From CAZBQG01 sp964493945 (GTDB lineage: Bacteria; Pseudomonadota; Alphaproteobacteria; Rhodospirillales; UBA2165): a DNA stretch of 18,935 nucleotides. Position 1 is the stretch's first letter. Every line of letters starts with the position of its first letter. Positions 1-7,620 of this stretch are shown here, piece by piece. The stretch lies in assembly GCA_964493945.1 (NCBI GenBank), contig CAZBQG010000058.1, positions 1 to 18,935 on the forward strand. The letters are read 5' to 3'. The notes beneath the pieces were generated by a model. The model made no database searches. It was not told the origin of the DNA and saw only the letters and a list, made by a program, of their open reading frames with translations. The translations under genes were made by a program, and so were the position numbers.

Positions 1-263
1 TCAATCGGGCACAGGGAATAGGCTCATCGATGATTCTTTTTGAAGATTGGTATAAGATCGCGGGCGCCGGTCTGGATTGCTTCCGCACCGAACCCTTGCC
101 CGCCGACAGTCTCTTATGGGGCATGGAAACCGCCATGGTCACGCCCCATAATTCTGGGCTTTATGATGAATATGTGGCCCGCGCCTTGGTCATCTTGGAA
201 GAAAATCTGCGGGCCTATCTGGGTGGCGAGCCCGGAAACATGATCAATCAGGTGAGCCGTTGA
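1..263 (+). CDS. D-isomer-specific 2-hydroxyacid dehydrogenase, C-terminal fragment (5' end outside window)
   Basis: This is the last 87 or so residues of a NAD(P)-dependent D-2-hydroxyacid dehydrogenase, an enzyme that interconverts 2-oxo and D-2-hydroxy acids. The reading frame is open from the left edge and stops with TGA at 261-263. Visible family signatures are INRAQG near the edge (end of a Rossmann strand), then KIAGAGLDCF and, about 30 residues later, the catalytic-histidine segment VTPHNSG. An internal ATG at position 30 lies in the middle of the NAD domain and is not a real start. The substrate cannot be judged from this piece. The last 20 bases overlap the 3' end of metH on the other strand, so the two genes are convergent with no terminator room between them. 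Confidence 0.8.
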   Translation, partial: NRAQGIGSSMILFEDWYKIAGAGLDCFRTEPLPADSLLWGMETAMVTPHNSGLYDEYVARALVILEENLRAYLGGEPGNMINQVSR

Positions 264-3200
264 CGGCGGCTTCGGGCTCATAGCCCAAAATAGAGGCCAG
301 ATAGTTTTCGGCTTGGCTGAGGCTGATCGCCTTGCGCCGGGCATAGTCTTCCACCTGATCGGGTCCGATGCGCCCGGTGCCGAAATAAGATGCCTGGGGG
401 TGGGAGAAATAAAATCCAGCGACCGAGGCGGCGGGCGTCATGGCGAAATTCTCGGTCAGCTTGATGGAGGCCATCTGGCCGGCCCGCAGCAGATCCAGCA
501 GCTTTTTCTTTTCCGAATGATCGGGGCAAGCCGGATAGCCCGGCGCCGGGCGGATGCCTTGATAATCCTGTTTGATCAGGCCTTGGTTTGTGAGCGCCTC
601 ATCGCCCGCATAGGCCCAGAATTCCTTGCGCACCCGTTCATGAAGCCGCTCGGCGAAGGCCTCGGCCAAACGGTCGGCGATGGATTTGAGCAAAATCTCG
701 CTGTAATCGTCGTGCTGGTTTATGAAGTTTGCCATGCGGCTTTCCATGCCCAACCCGGCGGTGACGGCGAAGACGCCCAGATAATCCTCAACGCCCGTAT
801 CGCGGGGGGCGATGAAATCGGCCAGGCAGGCATTGACCCGGCCGGCACCCTTGTCCATCTGCTGGCGCAGGAAATGAAAGGCCCGGCGCCCGCCTTCGGG
901 CAAATCGGCAATCACATCATCGCCTAAAGAAGATGCCTTGAAAAACCCGATGACGCCCCTGGCCGTCAGCCATTTATGTTCAATGATGCGGTTCAGCATT
1001 TTATTCGCATCCTTGAACAAAGAGCCCGCCGCCTTACCCAGCTTTTCATCTTCCAGAATGGCCGGATAGGTGCCGGCCAGTTCCCAGGTGCGGAAAAAGG
1101 GCGTCCAGTCGATATAGTCCGCCAGCTCGCCCAGGTCATAATCGTCAAAGTTCCTGAGCCCCAGAAAACTGGGCTCGGGTGGGCTGGCCTTTGGCCAATC
1201 GATCTTGAGGCGCCGTCCCCTGGCTTCATCCAGCTCCAGCCGCTTGCCCCCTTCCCGGTGGGCCTGGCAAAGCGTTTCCTGATCGGCGCTGTTGGCCTGG
1301 ATGAATTTTTCGGAGCCGGTGGAGCCCAGCAGCGACTGGGCCACGCCGACGGCGCGGGATGCATCGCTTACATGGACCACGGGGCCATCATATTCAGGGG
1401 CGATGCGGACCGCTGTGTGCAGTTTGGACGTAGTCGCGCCACCGATCAGCAGCGGAAGATCGATGCCGGCACGGTTCAGTTCGCGAGCGGCGGTGACCAT
1501 CTCATCCAGGGACGGCGTGATTAGCCCGGAGAGGCCGACGGCCAAAACGTCCTCTTCGCCGGCGGCTTCGGTGATTTGCTGGTGGGGAACCATCACGCCC
1601 AGATCCACAATTTCGTAATCATTGCATTGCAGGACGACGCCGACGATGTTCTTGCCGATATCGTGAACATCGCCTTTGACCGTGGCCATGACGATCTTCC
1701 CCTTGCCTGTATGTCCTGCCTTGCCCTCCTTGGTGGCTTCGATGAAGGGTTGCAGATGGGCGACGGCACCTTTCATGACCCGCGCACTTTTCACCACCTG
1801 GGGCAGGAACATCTGGCCCGATCCGAACAATTCCCCCACCCGGTTCATGCCATCCATCAGGGGCCCTTCGATGACATGGACCGGATCACCAGCCTCGATG
1901 CGCGCCTCTTCCGTATCTTCGATAATGAATTCCGCCGTGCCTTCAACCAGCGCATGGGCCAGGCGTTCGGCCACGGGACCCTCGCGCCAGGTGATATCCT
2001 CCGCCTCTTTTTTCGCGCTCCCCCTCGCTTCCTCGGCGATCTCCAGGAGCCGTTCGGCGGCATCCAGGCGGGTGTTGAGAACGACGTCCTCGATGCGCCC
2101 CCGCAAATTTTCGGGGATGTCGGCGTAAACCGCCAACTGGCCGGCGTTGACGATGCCCATATCCAGCCCCGCCTTGACGGCATGAAACAGAAAGACGGCA
2201 TGCATGGCCTCGCGCATAGGGTTGTTTCCGCGGAATGAAAAGGACATGTTGGAAATGCCGCCGCTGGTCAGGGCATGGGGCAGGTTTTCTTTGATATGGG
2301 TTACGGCGGCCAGATAATCGGCGGCGAAAGCGGCATGGCCTTCGATCCCCGTGGCGATGGGGAAGATGTTTGGATCAAATATAATGTCTTCGGGCGCCAC
2401 GCCCGCCTCTTCGGTCAGGATGTGGTAGGCGCGCCCGCAGATATCCACCATGCGCTGGAAATTATCCGCTTGGCCGTCTTCGTCGAAGGCCATGACCAGC
2501 ACGGCACCCCCCAGCCGGTGGATGTGTTGGGCCTTTTCGATGAAGGCTTCCGGGCCTTCCTTGAGGCTGATGGAATTGACCACCCCTTTGCCCTGCAGGC
2601 ATTTGAGGCCGGCCTCGATGACCGCGAAGTCGGAACTGTCGATCATCACCGGCAGGCGCGCGATGTCGGGCTCCGCCGCGATCAGTTTCAGGAACCGGTC
2701 CATGGCGGCCATCGAATCCAGCATGCCCTCGTCCATATTGACGTCGATCACCTGGGCGCCACCAGCGACCTGGGAGCGGGCCACTTCCACCGCGTCCTCG
2801 AACTTGCCTTCCTCGATCAGTTTTCTGAAGCGGGCCGAGCCGGTCACATTGGTCCGCTCACCCAGATTTACGAAGCCGGTATTGGCGTCCAGCTCCAGCA
2901 TATCCAGACCGCTCAGGCGGCTCTGGGGCTCTGCCTGGGGCAGCGGGCGGGGGGCATGGGCGCTGACGGCCCGGGCCATGGAGCGGATATGTTCGGGCGT
3001 CGTGCCGCAACAGCCGCCGATCAGATTGACCAGGCCCCTCTCGGCATATTCGGCCAATTGGCCGGCCATGAATTGGGGGCCGTCATCATAGGCGCCGAAG
3101 GCATTGGGCAGGCCCGCATTGGGATGAACGCTGATATGCACCGGGGCTAGGGCGGAAAGGGCCTGAATGTGGGGCAGCAGGGCGCTGGCCCCCAGCGAAC

Positions 3201-3951
3201 AGTTGAAGCCGGCAATCAAGGGGTTGCCGTGGGCCAAGGATGTCCAGAAGGCTTCCGGCGTCTGGCCCGACAATGTGCGCCCGGCCATATCCGTGATGGT
3301 CCCCGAAATCATCAGGGGCAGGCGGCGGGCACGGCGCTGGAACAAATCCTCCAATCCGTAAATCGCAGCCTTGGCGTTGAGCGTGTCGAAACAGGTTTCA
3401 ATGAGCAAAATATCCGCGCCGCCCGTCATCAGCCCGTCCGCCGCCTCCGCGTAAATGGCGGCCAGCGCATCAAACAGGATATCGCGAAAGCCCGGATCAT
3501 CCACCTTGGGCGAAATGGAAGCGGTGCGGTTGGTGGGGCCCAGAACGCCGGCCACGAAACAAAGCCGTCCGGGCGTATCACTCTCTGCCTCGTCGGCCGC
3601 GGCACGGGCCAGGCGGGCGGCTTCGCGGTTGAGCTCGAAGATCAGTTCCACCATTCCGTAATCGGCCTGGGAGACGGCGTTGGCGTTGAAGCTGTTGGTC
3701 TCGACCATATCCGCGCCCACATCCAGATAGGCCTTGTGCGCCGCCTGCACCAGGGCCGGCTGGGTCAGGTTCAAGAGGTCGTGATTGCCCTGAACCGGGG
3801 ACGGGTGACCGGCAAAGCGCTCGCCCCTGTAATCCGCCTCTTCCAGGTTATGGGCCTGCAAAAGCGTGCCCATGGCCCCATCGAGAATGACGATGCGTTC
3901 GCTGAGAAGTGCTTCGAGCGCAGCACCTGTATGGCTGCTATCCCCGGTCAT
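244..3951 (-). CDS. metH: Cobalamin-dependent methionine synthase MetH
   Basis: MetH transfers the methyl group of 5-methyltetrahydrofolate to homocysteine through methylcobalamin in the cytoplasm. With the ATG at 3951 it is 1235 residues, close to the E. coli length, and every module is present: homocysteine domain (about 10-335) with zinc ligands in GFNC (Cys251) and GGCCGT (Cys314, Cys315); pterin domain (about 355-630) with GERTNVTGS; B12 cap and B12 domain (about 650-880) with DVHDIGKN, whose His763 is the cobalt ligand; and the reactivation domain (about 900-1225) with the AdoMet motif RPAPGYPACPDH. A GTG 30 bases upstream is in frame but lies in the loop of a terminator hairpin, so I prefer ATG 3951; neither start has a convincing ribosome site. 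No SAM or cobalamin riboswitch is visible in the short leader. All domains are in one chain, unlike organisms that split the activation domain. Confidence 0.96.
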   Translation of the reverse strand: MTGDSSHTGAALEALLSERIVILDGAMGTLLQAHNLEEADYRGERFAGHPSPVQGNHDLLNLTQPALVQAAHKAYLDVGADMVETNSFNANAVSQADYGMVELIFELNREAARLARAAADEAESDTPGRLCFVAGVLGPTNRTASISPKVDDPGFRDILFDALAAIYAEAADGLMTGGADILLIETCFDTLNAKAAIYGLEDLFQRRARRLPLMISGTITDMAGRTLSGQTPEAFWTSLAHGNPLIAGFNCSLGASALLPHIQALSALAPVHISVHPNAGLPNAFGAYDDGPQFMAGQLAEYAERGLVNLIGGCCGTTPEHIRSMARAVSAHAPRPLPQAEPQSRLSGLDMLELDANTGFVNLGERTNVTGSARFRKLIEEGKFEDAVEVARSQVAGGAQVIDVNMDEGMLDSMAAMDRFLKLIAAEPDIARLPVMIDSSDFAVIEAGLKCLQGKGVVNSISLKEGPEAFIEKAQHIHRLGGAVLVMAFDEDGQADNFQRMVDICGRAYHILTEEAGVAPEDIIFDPNIFPIATGIEGHAAFAADYLAAVTHIKENLPHALTSGGISNMSFSFRGNNPMREAMHAVFLFHAVKAGLDMGIVNAGQLAVYADIPENLRGRIEDVVLNTRLDAAERLLEIAEEARGSAKKEAEDITWREGPVAERLAHALVEGTAEFIIEDTEEARIEAGDPVHVIEGPLMDGMNRVGELFGSGQMFLPQVVKSARVMKGAVAHLQPFIEATKEGKAGHTGKGKIVMATVKGDVHDIGKNIVGVVLQCNDYEIVDLGVMVPHQQITEAAGEEDVLAVGLSGLITPSLDEMVTAARELNRAGIDLPLLIGGATTSKLHTAVRIAPEYDGPVVHVSDASRAVGVAQSLLGSTGSEKFIQANSADQETLCQAHREGGKRLELDEARGRRLKIDWPKASPPEPSFLGLRNFDDYDLGELADYIDWTPFFRTWELAGTYPAILEDEKLGKAAGSLFKDANKMLNRIIEHKWLTARGVIGFFKASSLGDDVIADLPEGGRRAFHFLRQQMDKGAGRVNACLADFIAPRDTGVEDYLGVFAVTAGLGMESRMANFINQHDDYSEILLKSIADRLAEAFAERLHERVRKEFWAYAGDEALTNQGLIKQDYQGIRPAPGYPACPDHSEKKKLLDLLRAGQMASIKLTENFAMTPAASVAGFYFSHPQASYFGTGRIGPDQVEDYARRKAISLSQAENYLASILGYEPEAAVNGSPD

Positions 3952-3965
3952 GGCGGCGGGGTGGC

Positions 3966-3997
3966 AAGAAAAAGGCCCCACCCGAAGATGGGACCTT
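3966..3997 (-). terminator. Rho-independent terminator downstream of the solute-binding protein gene
   Basis: On the minus strand the sequence AAGGTCCCA, an 8-base loop and TGGGGCCTT form a 9-bp stem (one G-U pair as RNA) that runs directly into TTTTTCTTG. It starts 36 bases after the stop codon of the binding-protein gene, so it fits as that gene's terminator. It ends only about 15 bases before the metH ATG, which leaves almost no room for a metH promoter beyond it. Confidence 0.75.
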
Positions 3998-4033
3998 GAT
4001 GTTTCGTTTGGGATTTTTTTTGAACATGAAGTC

Positions 4034-5578
4034 CTATTTGAAGAAGTGATCCGTCACATGGATTTCACCGGCGCTGAGCTGGCTGTGTTCGATGCGTACA
4101 TCCTTGCTGTGGCCAAAGACATAGGGCAGCGACGTGACCGCCATGTTGTAGATCATCTCATTGGCCCGGTCATAGGCCTTCGAATAGTAGTTGGAACGTT
4201 TCTCGTTATCCATCTCGCCGGCGCCCATTTTCATGGCTTTGAGGATGATCGGATCCTTGTCCATATATCTGGTCCGGCTACCCCTAAAGAAGACGTTGAG
4301 GTGATTGCCAGCATCGGGAAAAGTGCCGGCCGGATAGGCGATGATCCAGGATTGTAGCTCGCCCCGGCCCTGTTTGCGGCGGTAGACACCGATATTGGAG
4401 GGCTCGACTTTCATCCGAATGCCCACTTTGAGCATTTCATTGGCCATGGCCACACCGATATCCTTGATCCGGTTGATGGCCAGCATTTTCATGGCGAAGC
4501 CGTTGGGATAGCCGGCCTCGGCCAAAAGCTTTTTGGCCTTGGCGGGATCATAGGGTGGTGCATCCTTGGTCCATTTACAGGCTTTGGCCGACTTGAAGCA
4601 AAGGGCCATCATTTTTTGGGCCCGGTCACCGCCGGGGACGATATGCTTGATGATCTTGTCCCGGTCCATGCTCATCCAGATGGCCCGGCGCACCCGCACA
4701 TCGTTCAAGGGCTTGTTGCCCGACACGCCGCCCGCGTCGATGGCGAAAAAGACCATGTTGCTTGAAGATTTGTTGGATATGGTAAGGTTTGGCCTTGACG
4801 CGATGGCTTTGGCATTCTCCTGGGAGATGCCCTCCACGATATCCACATCGCCGGTAAGCAGGGCGGCCAGCTTGGTCTGATCGTCGGGAAGGTGGACGCC
4901 GATGATGCGTTTGATGGGCGCTCGGAAATATTTAGAATCACCCTTGAAGCCGTCGAAACGCTCGGCGATGACGCCCTTGTTGCGGTGCACCATGGTGATC
5001 TTAATCGGTCCCGTCCCCGAAGGGGAGACGCGCCCATAATCGGATTTCACCTTCATCGCCTTATGTATCTTGGAATCCAGGATCAAGAGGCGAAAGCCCA
5101 TCAACGCCATGGCCGCTGCCATCGGTTTTTTGGCCACAACCCGGATCTTGTAGGGGCCCAGCTTCTGGACTTCCTTGACCCAGGTATAGCGGCTTTTGAA
5201 CCGAATCTTGAGTTTTGGATCGCCCACATAGGCGTATGTGTGAACCACATCGTCGGCGGTGAATTTGTTTCCGGAATGAAATTTCACATCGTCGCGCAGA
5301 TCAAATTCCACGGTGATCGGGCTGATGCGCCGCCAGGATTTGGCCAGGTTGGGAACGAACTTGCCCTTCCATTCGTCGAAGGCCATGAGCCCCATATAGA
5401 CCCGGCGGTAGAATTGCCCGGCCTGGGCAACGGGCCAGTGGTAGGTGGACATCATTGGTATCTGTTCGCTGAGCGAGATGCGCAGCGTGTCCTTGGATTT
5501 CTGGGCGACGCCAGGTCCGATGGCCAATGCCATCGAAAATACCACGGCGGAAATACCCAACGCTAATTTCTTGATCAT
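4034..5578 (-). CDS. Periplasmic ABC-transporter solute-binding protein, family 5 (DppA/OppA-like)
   Basis: This 514-residue protein is a family-5 extracellular solute-binding protein, the type that captures peptides, nickel chelates or other small solutes for an ABC importer. The N-terminus MIKKLALGISAVVFSMALA, followed by IGPGVAQ, is a classic signal peptide with likely cleavage after GVA or VAQ, so the mature protein is periplasmic. Family signatures include FVPNLAKSW, the FDLRDDVKFHSG segment followed by FTADDVVHTY, and GTGPIK. The start is decided by a strong GGGGAGGAAA ribosome site just upstream; the frame stays open another 34 codons upstream, but those codons have no signal-peptide character. 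No permease or ATPase gene lies in the window, so it is an orphan here. The ligand is unknown; the adjacent divergent galD-like gene hints at an aromatic acid or its breakdown product, but this is only inference. Confidence 0.88.
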   Translation of the reverse strand: MIKKLALGISAVVFSMALAIGPGVAQKSKDTLRISLSEQIPMMSTYHWPVAQAGQFYRRVYMGLMAFDEWKGKFVPNLAKSWRRISPITVEFDLRDDVKFHSGNKFTADDVVHTYAYVGDPKLKIRFKSRYTWVKEVQKLGPYKIRVVAKKPMAAAMALMGFRLLILDSKIHKAMKVKSDYGRVSPSGTGPIKITMVHRNKGVIAERFDGFKGDSKYFRAPIKRIIGVHLPDDQTKLAALLTGDVDIVEGISQENAKAIASRPNLTISNKSSSNMVFFAIDAGGVSGNKPLNDVRVRRAIWMSMDRDKIIKHIVPGGDRAQKMMALCFKSAKACKWTKDAPPYDPAKAKKLLAEAGYPNGFAMKMLAINRIKDIGVAMANEMLKVGIRMKVEPSNIGVYRRKQGRGELQSWIIAYPAGTFPDAGNHLNVFFRGSRTRYMDKDPIILKAMKMGAGEMDNEKRSNYYSKAYDRANEMIYNMAVTSLPYVFGHSKDVRIEHSQLSAGEIHVTDHFFK

Positions 5579-5737
5579 ATAGGTTTCCTCCCCAAAAAAA
5601 TTTCCCAGACCCGTGTGATTGGCTGGTTCCGTCTGTAAAGGTAGCCGAATATGGCGCCGTATGGAAGCTTGAAACCTCAATAAGCCGATAATCCGCGATA
5701 GACCAGAATAAGCGTCACCCCCTTCCGGCTCGAAGGA

Positions 5738-5765
5738 TTGTTTATGGCTCGTTCCGCGCTATCAT
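5738..5765 (+). promoter_or_regulatory. Possible sigma-70 promoter for the galD-like gene
   Basis: TTGTTT, a 16-base spacer and TATCAT lie about 48 bases before the ATG of the galD-like gene, in the 234-bp divergent gap. The match is moderate and the spacer slightly short. I saw no comparably good promoter for the divergent binding-protein gene. Confidence 0.3.
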
Positions 5766-5769
5766 GATG

Positions 5770-5790
5770 ATTTCCGGCAATGAAGGAAAT
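5770..5790 (+). promoter_or_regulatory. Inverted repeat between promoter and start codon of the galD-like gene
   Basis: ATTTCC, 9 bases and GGAAAT form a perfect 6-bp inverted repeat located after the possible -10 box and before the ribosome site (GAGGAC). It could be a repressor operator or a short leader hairpin; the arms are AT-leaning and it may be chance. Confidence 0.25.
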
Positions 5791-5812
5791 TTGGCCCACT
5801 GAGGACAACTGA

Positions 5813-6895
5813 ATGCAACATAAACTTCCCTGCATGCTGATGCGCGGCGGAACTTCGAAGGGACCTTTTTTCCTGATCTCCGATTTGCCCGAAGATCCGG
5901 CCCTGCGCGATCAGGTCTTGCTATCGGTGATGGGATCGCCCGATATGCGCCAGATCGACGGGCTGGGCGGGGCCACCTCCCTGACCTCCAAGGTGGCCAT
6001 GATCAGCCCGCCGGATCAGCCCGGCGCCCAGGTGGATTATCTGTTTGCCCAGGTTCTCATCGAGGATGCCAAGGTGGATACGGCGCCCAATTGTGGCAAC
6101 ATGCTGGCCGGCGTCGGACCCTATGCCATCTTGAAAGGTCTGGTGGAGGCCGATGACCCCGAAACCCGGGTGCGCATCTTCAACCGCAACACGGGAACGC
6201 TCATCGAGGCCGTGGTCCAGACCCCCGGCGGAAACGTCAATTTCGAAGGCGATGCCAGCATCGATGGCGTGCCGGGAACGGCGGCGCCGGTGCCGCTGTT
6301 CATGACCGGGGTGGTGGGGGCCAAAACCGGCGCCATGCTGCCCACCGGTGCACCGCTTGATGTGATCGAGGGGATGGAAGTTTCCTGCGTCGATGTCTGC
6401 GTGCCCATGGTCATCGCCGAGGCCGAAGCCTTCGGCAAGACCGGCTTTGAGACGCCTGTAGAACTGGACGCGGACCGGGAATTCTTCGCCAGGTTGGAAA
6501 GCGTGCGTCTGGCGGCCGCCCTGAAAATGGGGTTGGGCGATGCGGCGGGCAAGGTATTGCCTAAATTCTGCATCGTTGCCGCGCCCCGCGACGGCGGCAC
6601 CATTGCGTCACGCTATTTCGTGCCCACCACCGCCCATCAGGCCTATGCGGTGACCGGCGGCGGATGCCTGGCGGCGGCCTGCATGATTGAGGGAAGCCTG
6701 GCCCATCGCCATGCAAACCTTCCCAAGCCAGGAGATCGGTGCATCGTCATCGAGCATCCCGGCGGTGTTCAGGAAATGGACCTGGATTGCCCAGGGCCCG
6801 GGGCCCAGCCAACCATCAATGGTGTCGGCGTGATACGCACGGCCCGGCTCATCCTCGATGGCCAGGCGCTGGTTCCGTCGTCTTTATGGCAATAA
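5813..6895 (+). CDS. galD: 4-oxalomesaconate tautomerase-like protein (PrpF/GalD/LigU family)
   Basis: The 360-residue product belongs to the PrpF branch of the diaminopimelate-epimerase fold. The N-terminus, with MRGGTSKG, then GSPD and RQIDGLGG and TSLTSKVAMI, closely matches proteins annotated as 4-oxalomesaconate tautomerase or isomerase, which act after ring cleavage of gallate or protocatechuate by the 4,5-route. Lys60 (in TSKVA) and Cys94 (in APNCGNMLAG) have the same 34-residue spacing that I recall for the active-site pair Lys66/Cys100 of LigU, so the catalytic machinery looks intact. The ATG is preceded by GAGGAC at good distance. It stands alone, divergent from a solute-binding protein and some 7 kb from the aromatic cluster on the right, which contains a LigB-type dioxygenase that could feed the same pathway. 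Exact substrate within the PrpF family (oxalomesaconate versus aconitate) is not proven. Confidence 0.85.
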   Translation: MQHKLPCMLMRGGTSKGPFFLISDLPEDPALRDQVLLSVMGSPDMRQIDGLGGATSLTSKVAMISPPDQPGAQVDYLFAQVLIEDAKVDTAPNCGNMLAGVGPYAILKGLVEADDPETRVRIFNRNTGTLIEAVVQTPGGNVNFEGDASIDGVPGTAAPVPLFMTGVVGAKTGAMLPTGAPLDVIEGMEVSCVDVCVPMVIAEAEAFGKTGFETPVELDADREFFARLESVRLAAALKMGLGDAAGKVLPKFCIVAAPRDGGTIASRYFVPTTAHQAYAVTGGGCLAAACMIEGSLAHRHANLPKPGDRCIVIEHPGGVQEMDLDCPGPGAQPTINGVGVIRTARLILDGQALVPSSLWQ

Positions 6896-6927
6896 AAACC
6901 CGGCCGTTTGGAAGTTTTTTGCCGGCC
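6894..6927 (-). terminator. Weak candidate terminator of the small CX2C protein gene
   Basis: On the minus strand, downstream of the stop at 6933, GGCCG and CGGCC can pair (5 bp, 16-base loop; a shifted CCGGC pairing also works) and the sequence continues GGGTTTTTATT. The stem is short and the loop large, so this is tentative. It sits in the convergent gap after the galD-like gene. Confidence 0.35.
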
Positions 6928-6932
6928 TCGGT

Positions 6933-7124
6933 TCAGTAATCCCAGGCTTCTATGTTTCTGCCGCTGCTTTCGCGCCAGGCACTGGTTGATTTGCATTTTC
7001 TGCAGACCCGCTCACCCGACCAAGTGCTGGTAAAGGATTCCCGGCATCTTAGACAATGCCGTTCCTTTTTTTGCGGTGGCAGACGGTCATTTTCCGGTTT
7101 CTTATTATGGACAGCTCTGGACAT
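6933..7124 (-). CDS. Small CX2C-X13-CX2C zinc-ribbon-like protein, function unknown
   Basis: A 63-residue protein with a charged N-terminus and two CX2C knuckles, CLRC and CRKC, 13 residues apart, which look like a single zinc-binding ribbon. The spacing and the many Lys/Arg/Ser residues are compatible with a nucleic-acid or protein-contact role, but I do not recognise a named family. The ATG at 7124 is chosen because AAGGGATTTGATT precedes it at ribosome-site distance; an in-frame GTG at 7193 would start inside the terminator of the cold-shock gene. It lies downstream of the cold-shock gene on the same strand, separated by that terminator, so it is probably expressed from its own promoter or by read-through. 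Confidence 0.65.
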   Translation of the reverse strand: MSRAVHNKKPENDRLPPQKKERHCLRCRESFTSTWSGERVCRKCKSTSAWRESSGRNIEAWDY

Positions 7125-7185
7125 AATCAAATCCCTTGCGTTGCTCGCCCCCTTAGGGACGGCGGTATCGGTAACCAAAGTGACG

Positions 7186-7207
7186 AAAATCACGCGCGAG
7201 GCGCGTG
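7186..7207 (-). terminator. Rho-independent terminator of the cold-shock gene
   Basis: CACGCGC, a 3-base loop and GCGCGTG form a perfect 7-bp stem starting two bases past the TAG stop of the cold-shock gene, followed on the minus strand by ATTTTCG. The stem is strong; the T run is short. Confidence 0.65.
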
Positions 7208-7208
7208 C

Positions 7209-7418
7209 CTAGTCGAGGGCGACAAGATTCTCCGCGGCAAATTTGCCGTCTCTCCCGACAATCAATTCGTACTCGACCTTTTGTCCCTCCCGAAGGCTGT
7301 TAAGTCCCGCCTGCTCGACAGCCGAAATATGTACAAACGCGTCTTTGTCTCCGCCTTCGGGTTGAATGAACCCGTATCCCTTGGTGGGGTTGAACCACTT
7401 TACTGTTCCAACAGTCAC
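7209..7418 (-). CDS. CspA-family cold-shock protein
   Basis: This 69-residue protein is a single cold-shock domain, an RNA/DNA chaperone of the cytoplasm. RNP1 (KGYGFI, residues 13-18) and RNP2 (AFVHIS, about 27-32) are complete, as are the opening TVKWFN and the closing AAENLV. It starts with GTG at 7418; GGAG lies 6 bases upstream. The ribosome site sits inside a tiny ATG-GAG-TGA start-stop unit in the same frame, which rules out the ATG at 7430 as the real start. A leader of roughly 75 bases runs from the predicted promoter to the start, the kind of untranslated region that often folds in cold-shock genes, but I did not find a clear thermosensor structure. Confidence 0.93.
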   Translation of the reverse strand: MTVGTVKWFNPTKGYGFIQPEGGDKDAFVHISAVEQAGLNSLREGQKVEYELIVGRDGKFAAENLVALD

Positions 7419-7503
7419 TTTTCACTCCATGGTTAGCCCGCGCGCCCAGCACCCGGGAAGTTTTATTAAGCAGAGCTCTCACGACCCGGCCCCGCTGGCA
7501 TTA

Positions 7504-7532
7504 TTTATAGTCCATTGCATCTCTGTTTTCAC
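7504..7532 (-). promoter_or_regulatory. Candidate sigma-70 promoter of the cold-shock gene
   Basis: On the minus strand GTGAAA, an exact 17-base spacer and TATAAA are followed by an AT-rich start region. It would place the transcript start near 7497, about 78 bases before the GTG start codon. Confidence 0.45.
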
Positions 7533-7581
7533 CCTTTAATTTGCCTCCCGGCCTTAAAAACGCGTAAGTTTTGATGGAATC

Positions 7582-7599
7582 GAGCCCATTTCAGGGCTC
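7582..7599 (+). other. Hairpin in the leader of the EamA transporter gene
   Basis: GAGCCC, a 6-base loop (ATTTCA) and GGGCTC form a perfect 6-bp stem 21 bases before the GTG start codon. No T run follows on either strand, so it is not a terminator. It may be an operator or a leader structure next to the ribosome site (GGAGA); chance is also possible. Confidence 0.3.
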
Positions 7600-7620
7600 T
7601 GCGGCCCCTCTGGAGACAAC

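Noticed and set aside
1..12. A 12-base word at the left edge repeated at about 18120
   Set aside because: A 12-mer match is expected by chance in nearly 19 kb, and both copies lie within unrelated coding sequence.
313..3999. Several long open frames on the plus strand opposite metH
   Set aside because: They are composition shadows of the GC-rich metH coding strand; none shows a recognisable domain or ribosome site.
3952..4033. A SAM or cobalamin riboswitch in front of metH
   Set aside because: Only about 80 bases lie between the genes, most of them taken by the terminator hairpin; no riboswitch-like core was recognised.
5579..5680. Start of the solute-binding protein at 5680
   Set aside because: The 34 extra residues are not signal-like; the ATG at 5578 has a strong ribosome site and begins a textbook signal peptide.
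5721..5736. CCTTC/GAAGG hairpin upstream of the galD-like gene as a terminator
   Set aside because: The stem is only 5 bp and there is no following T run or gene end to terminate.
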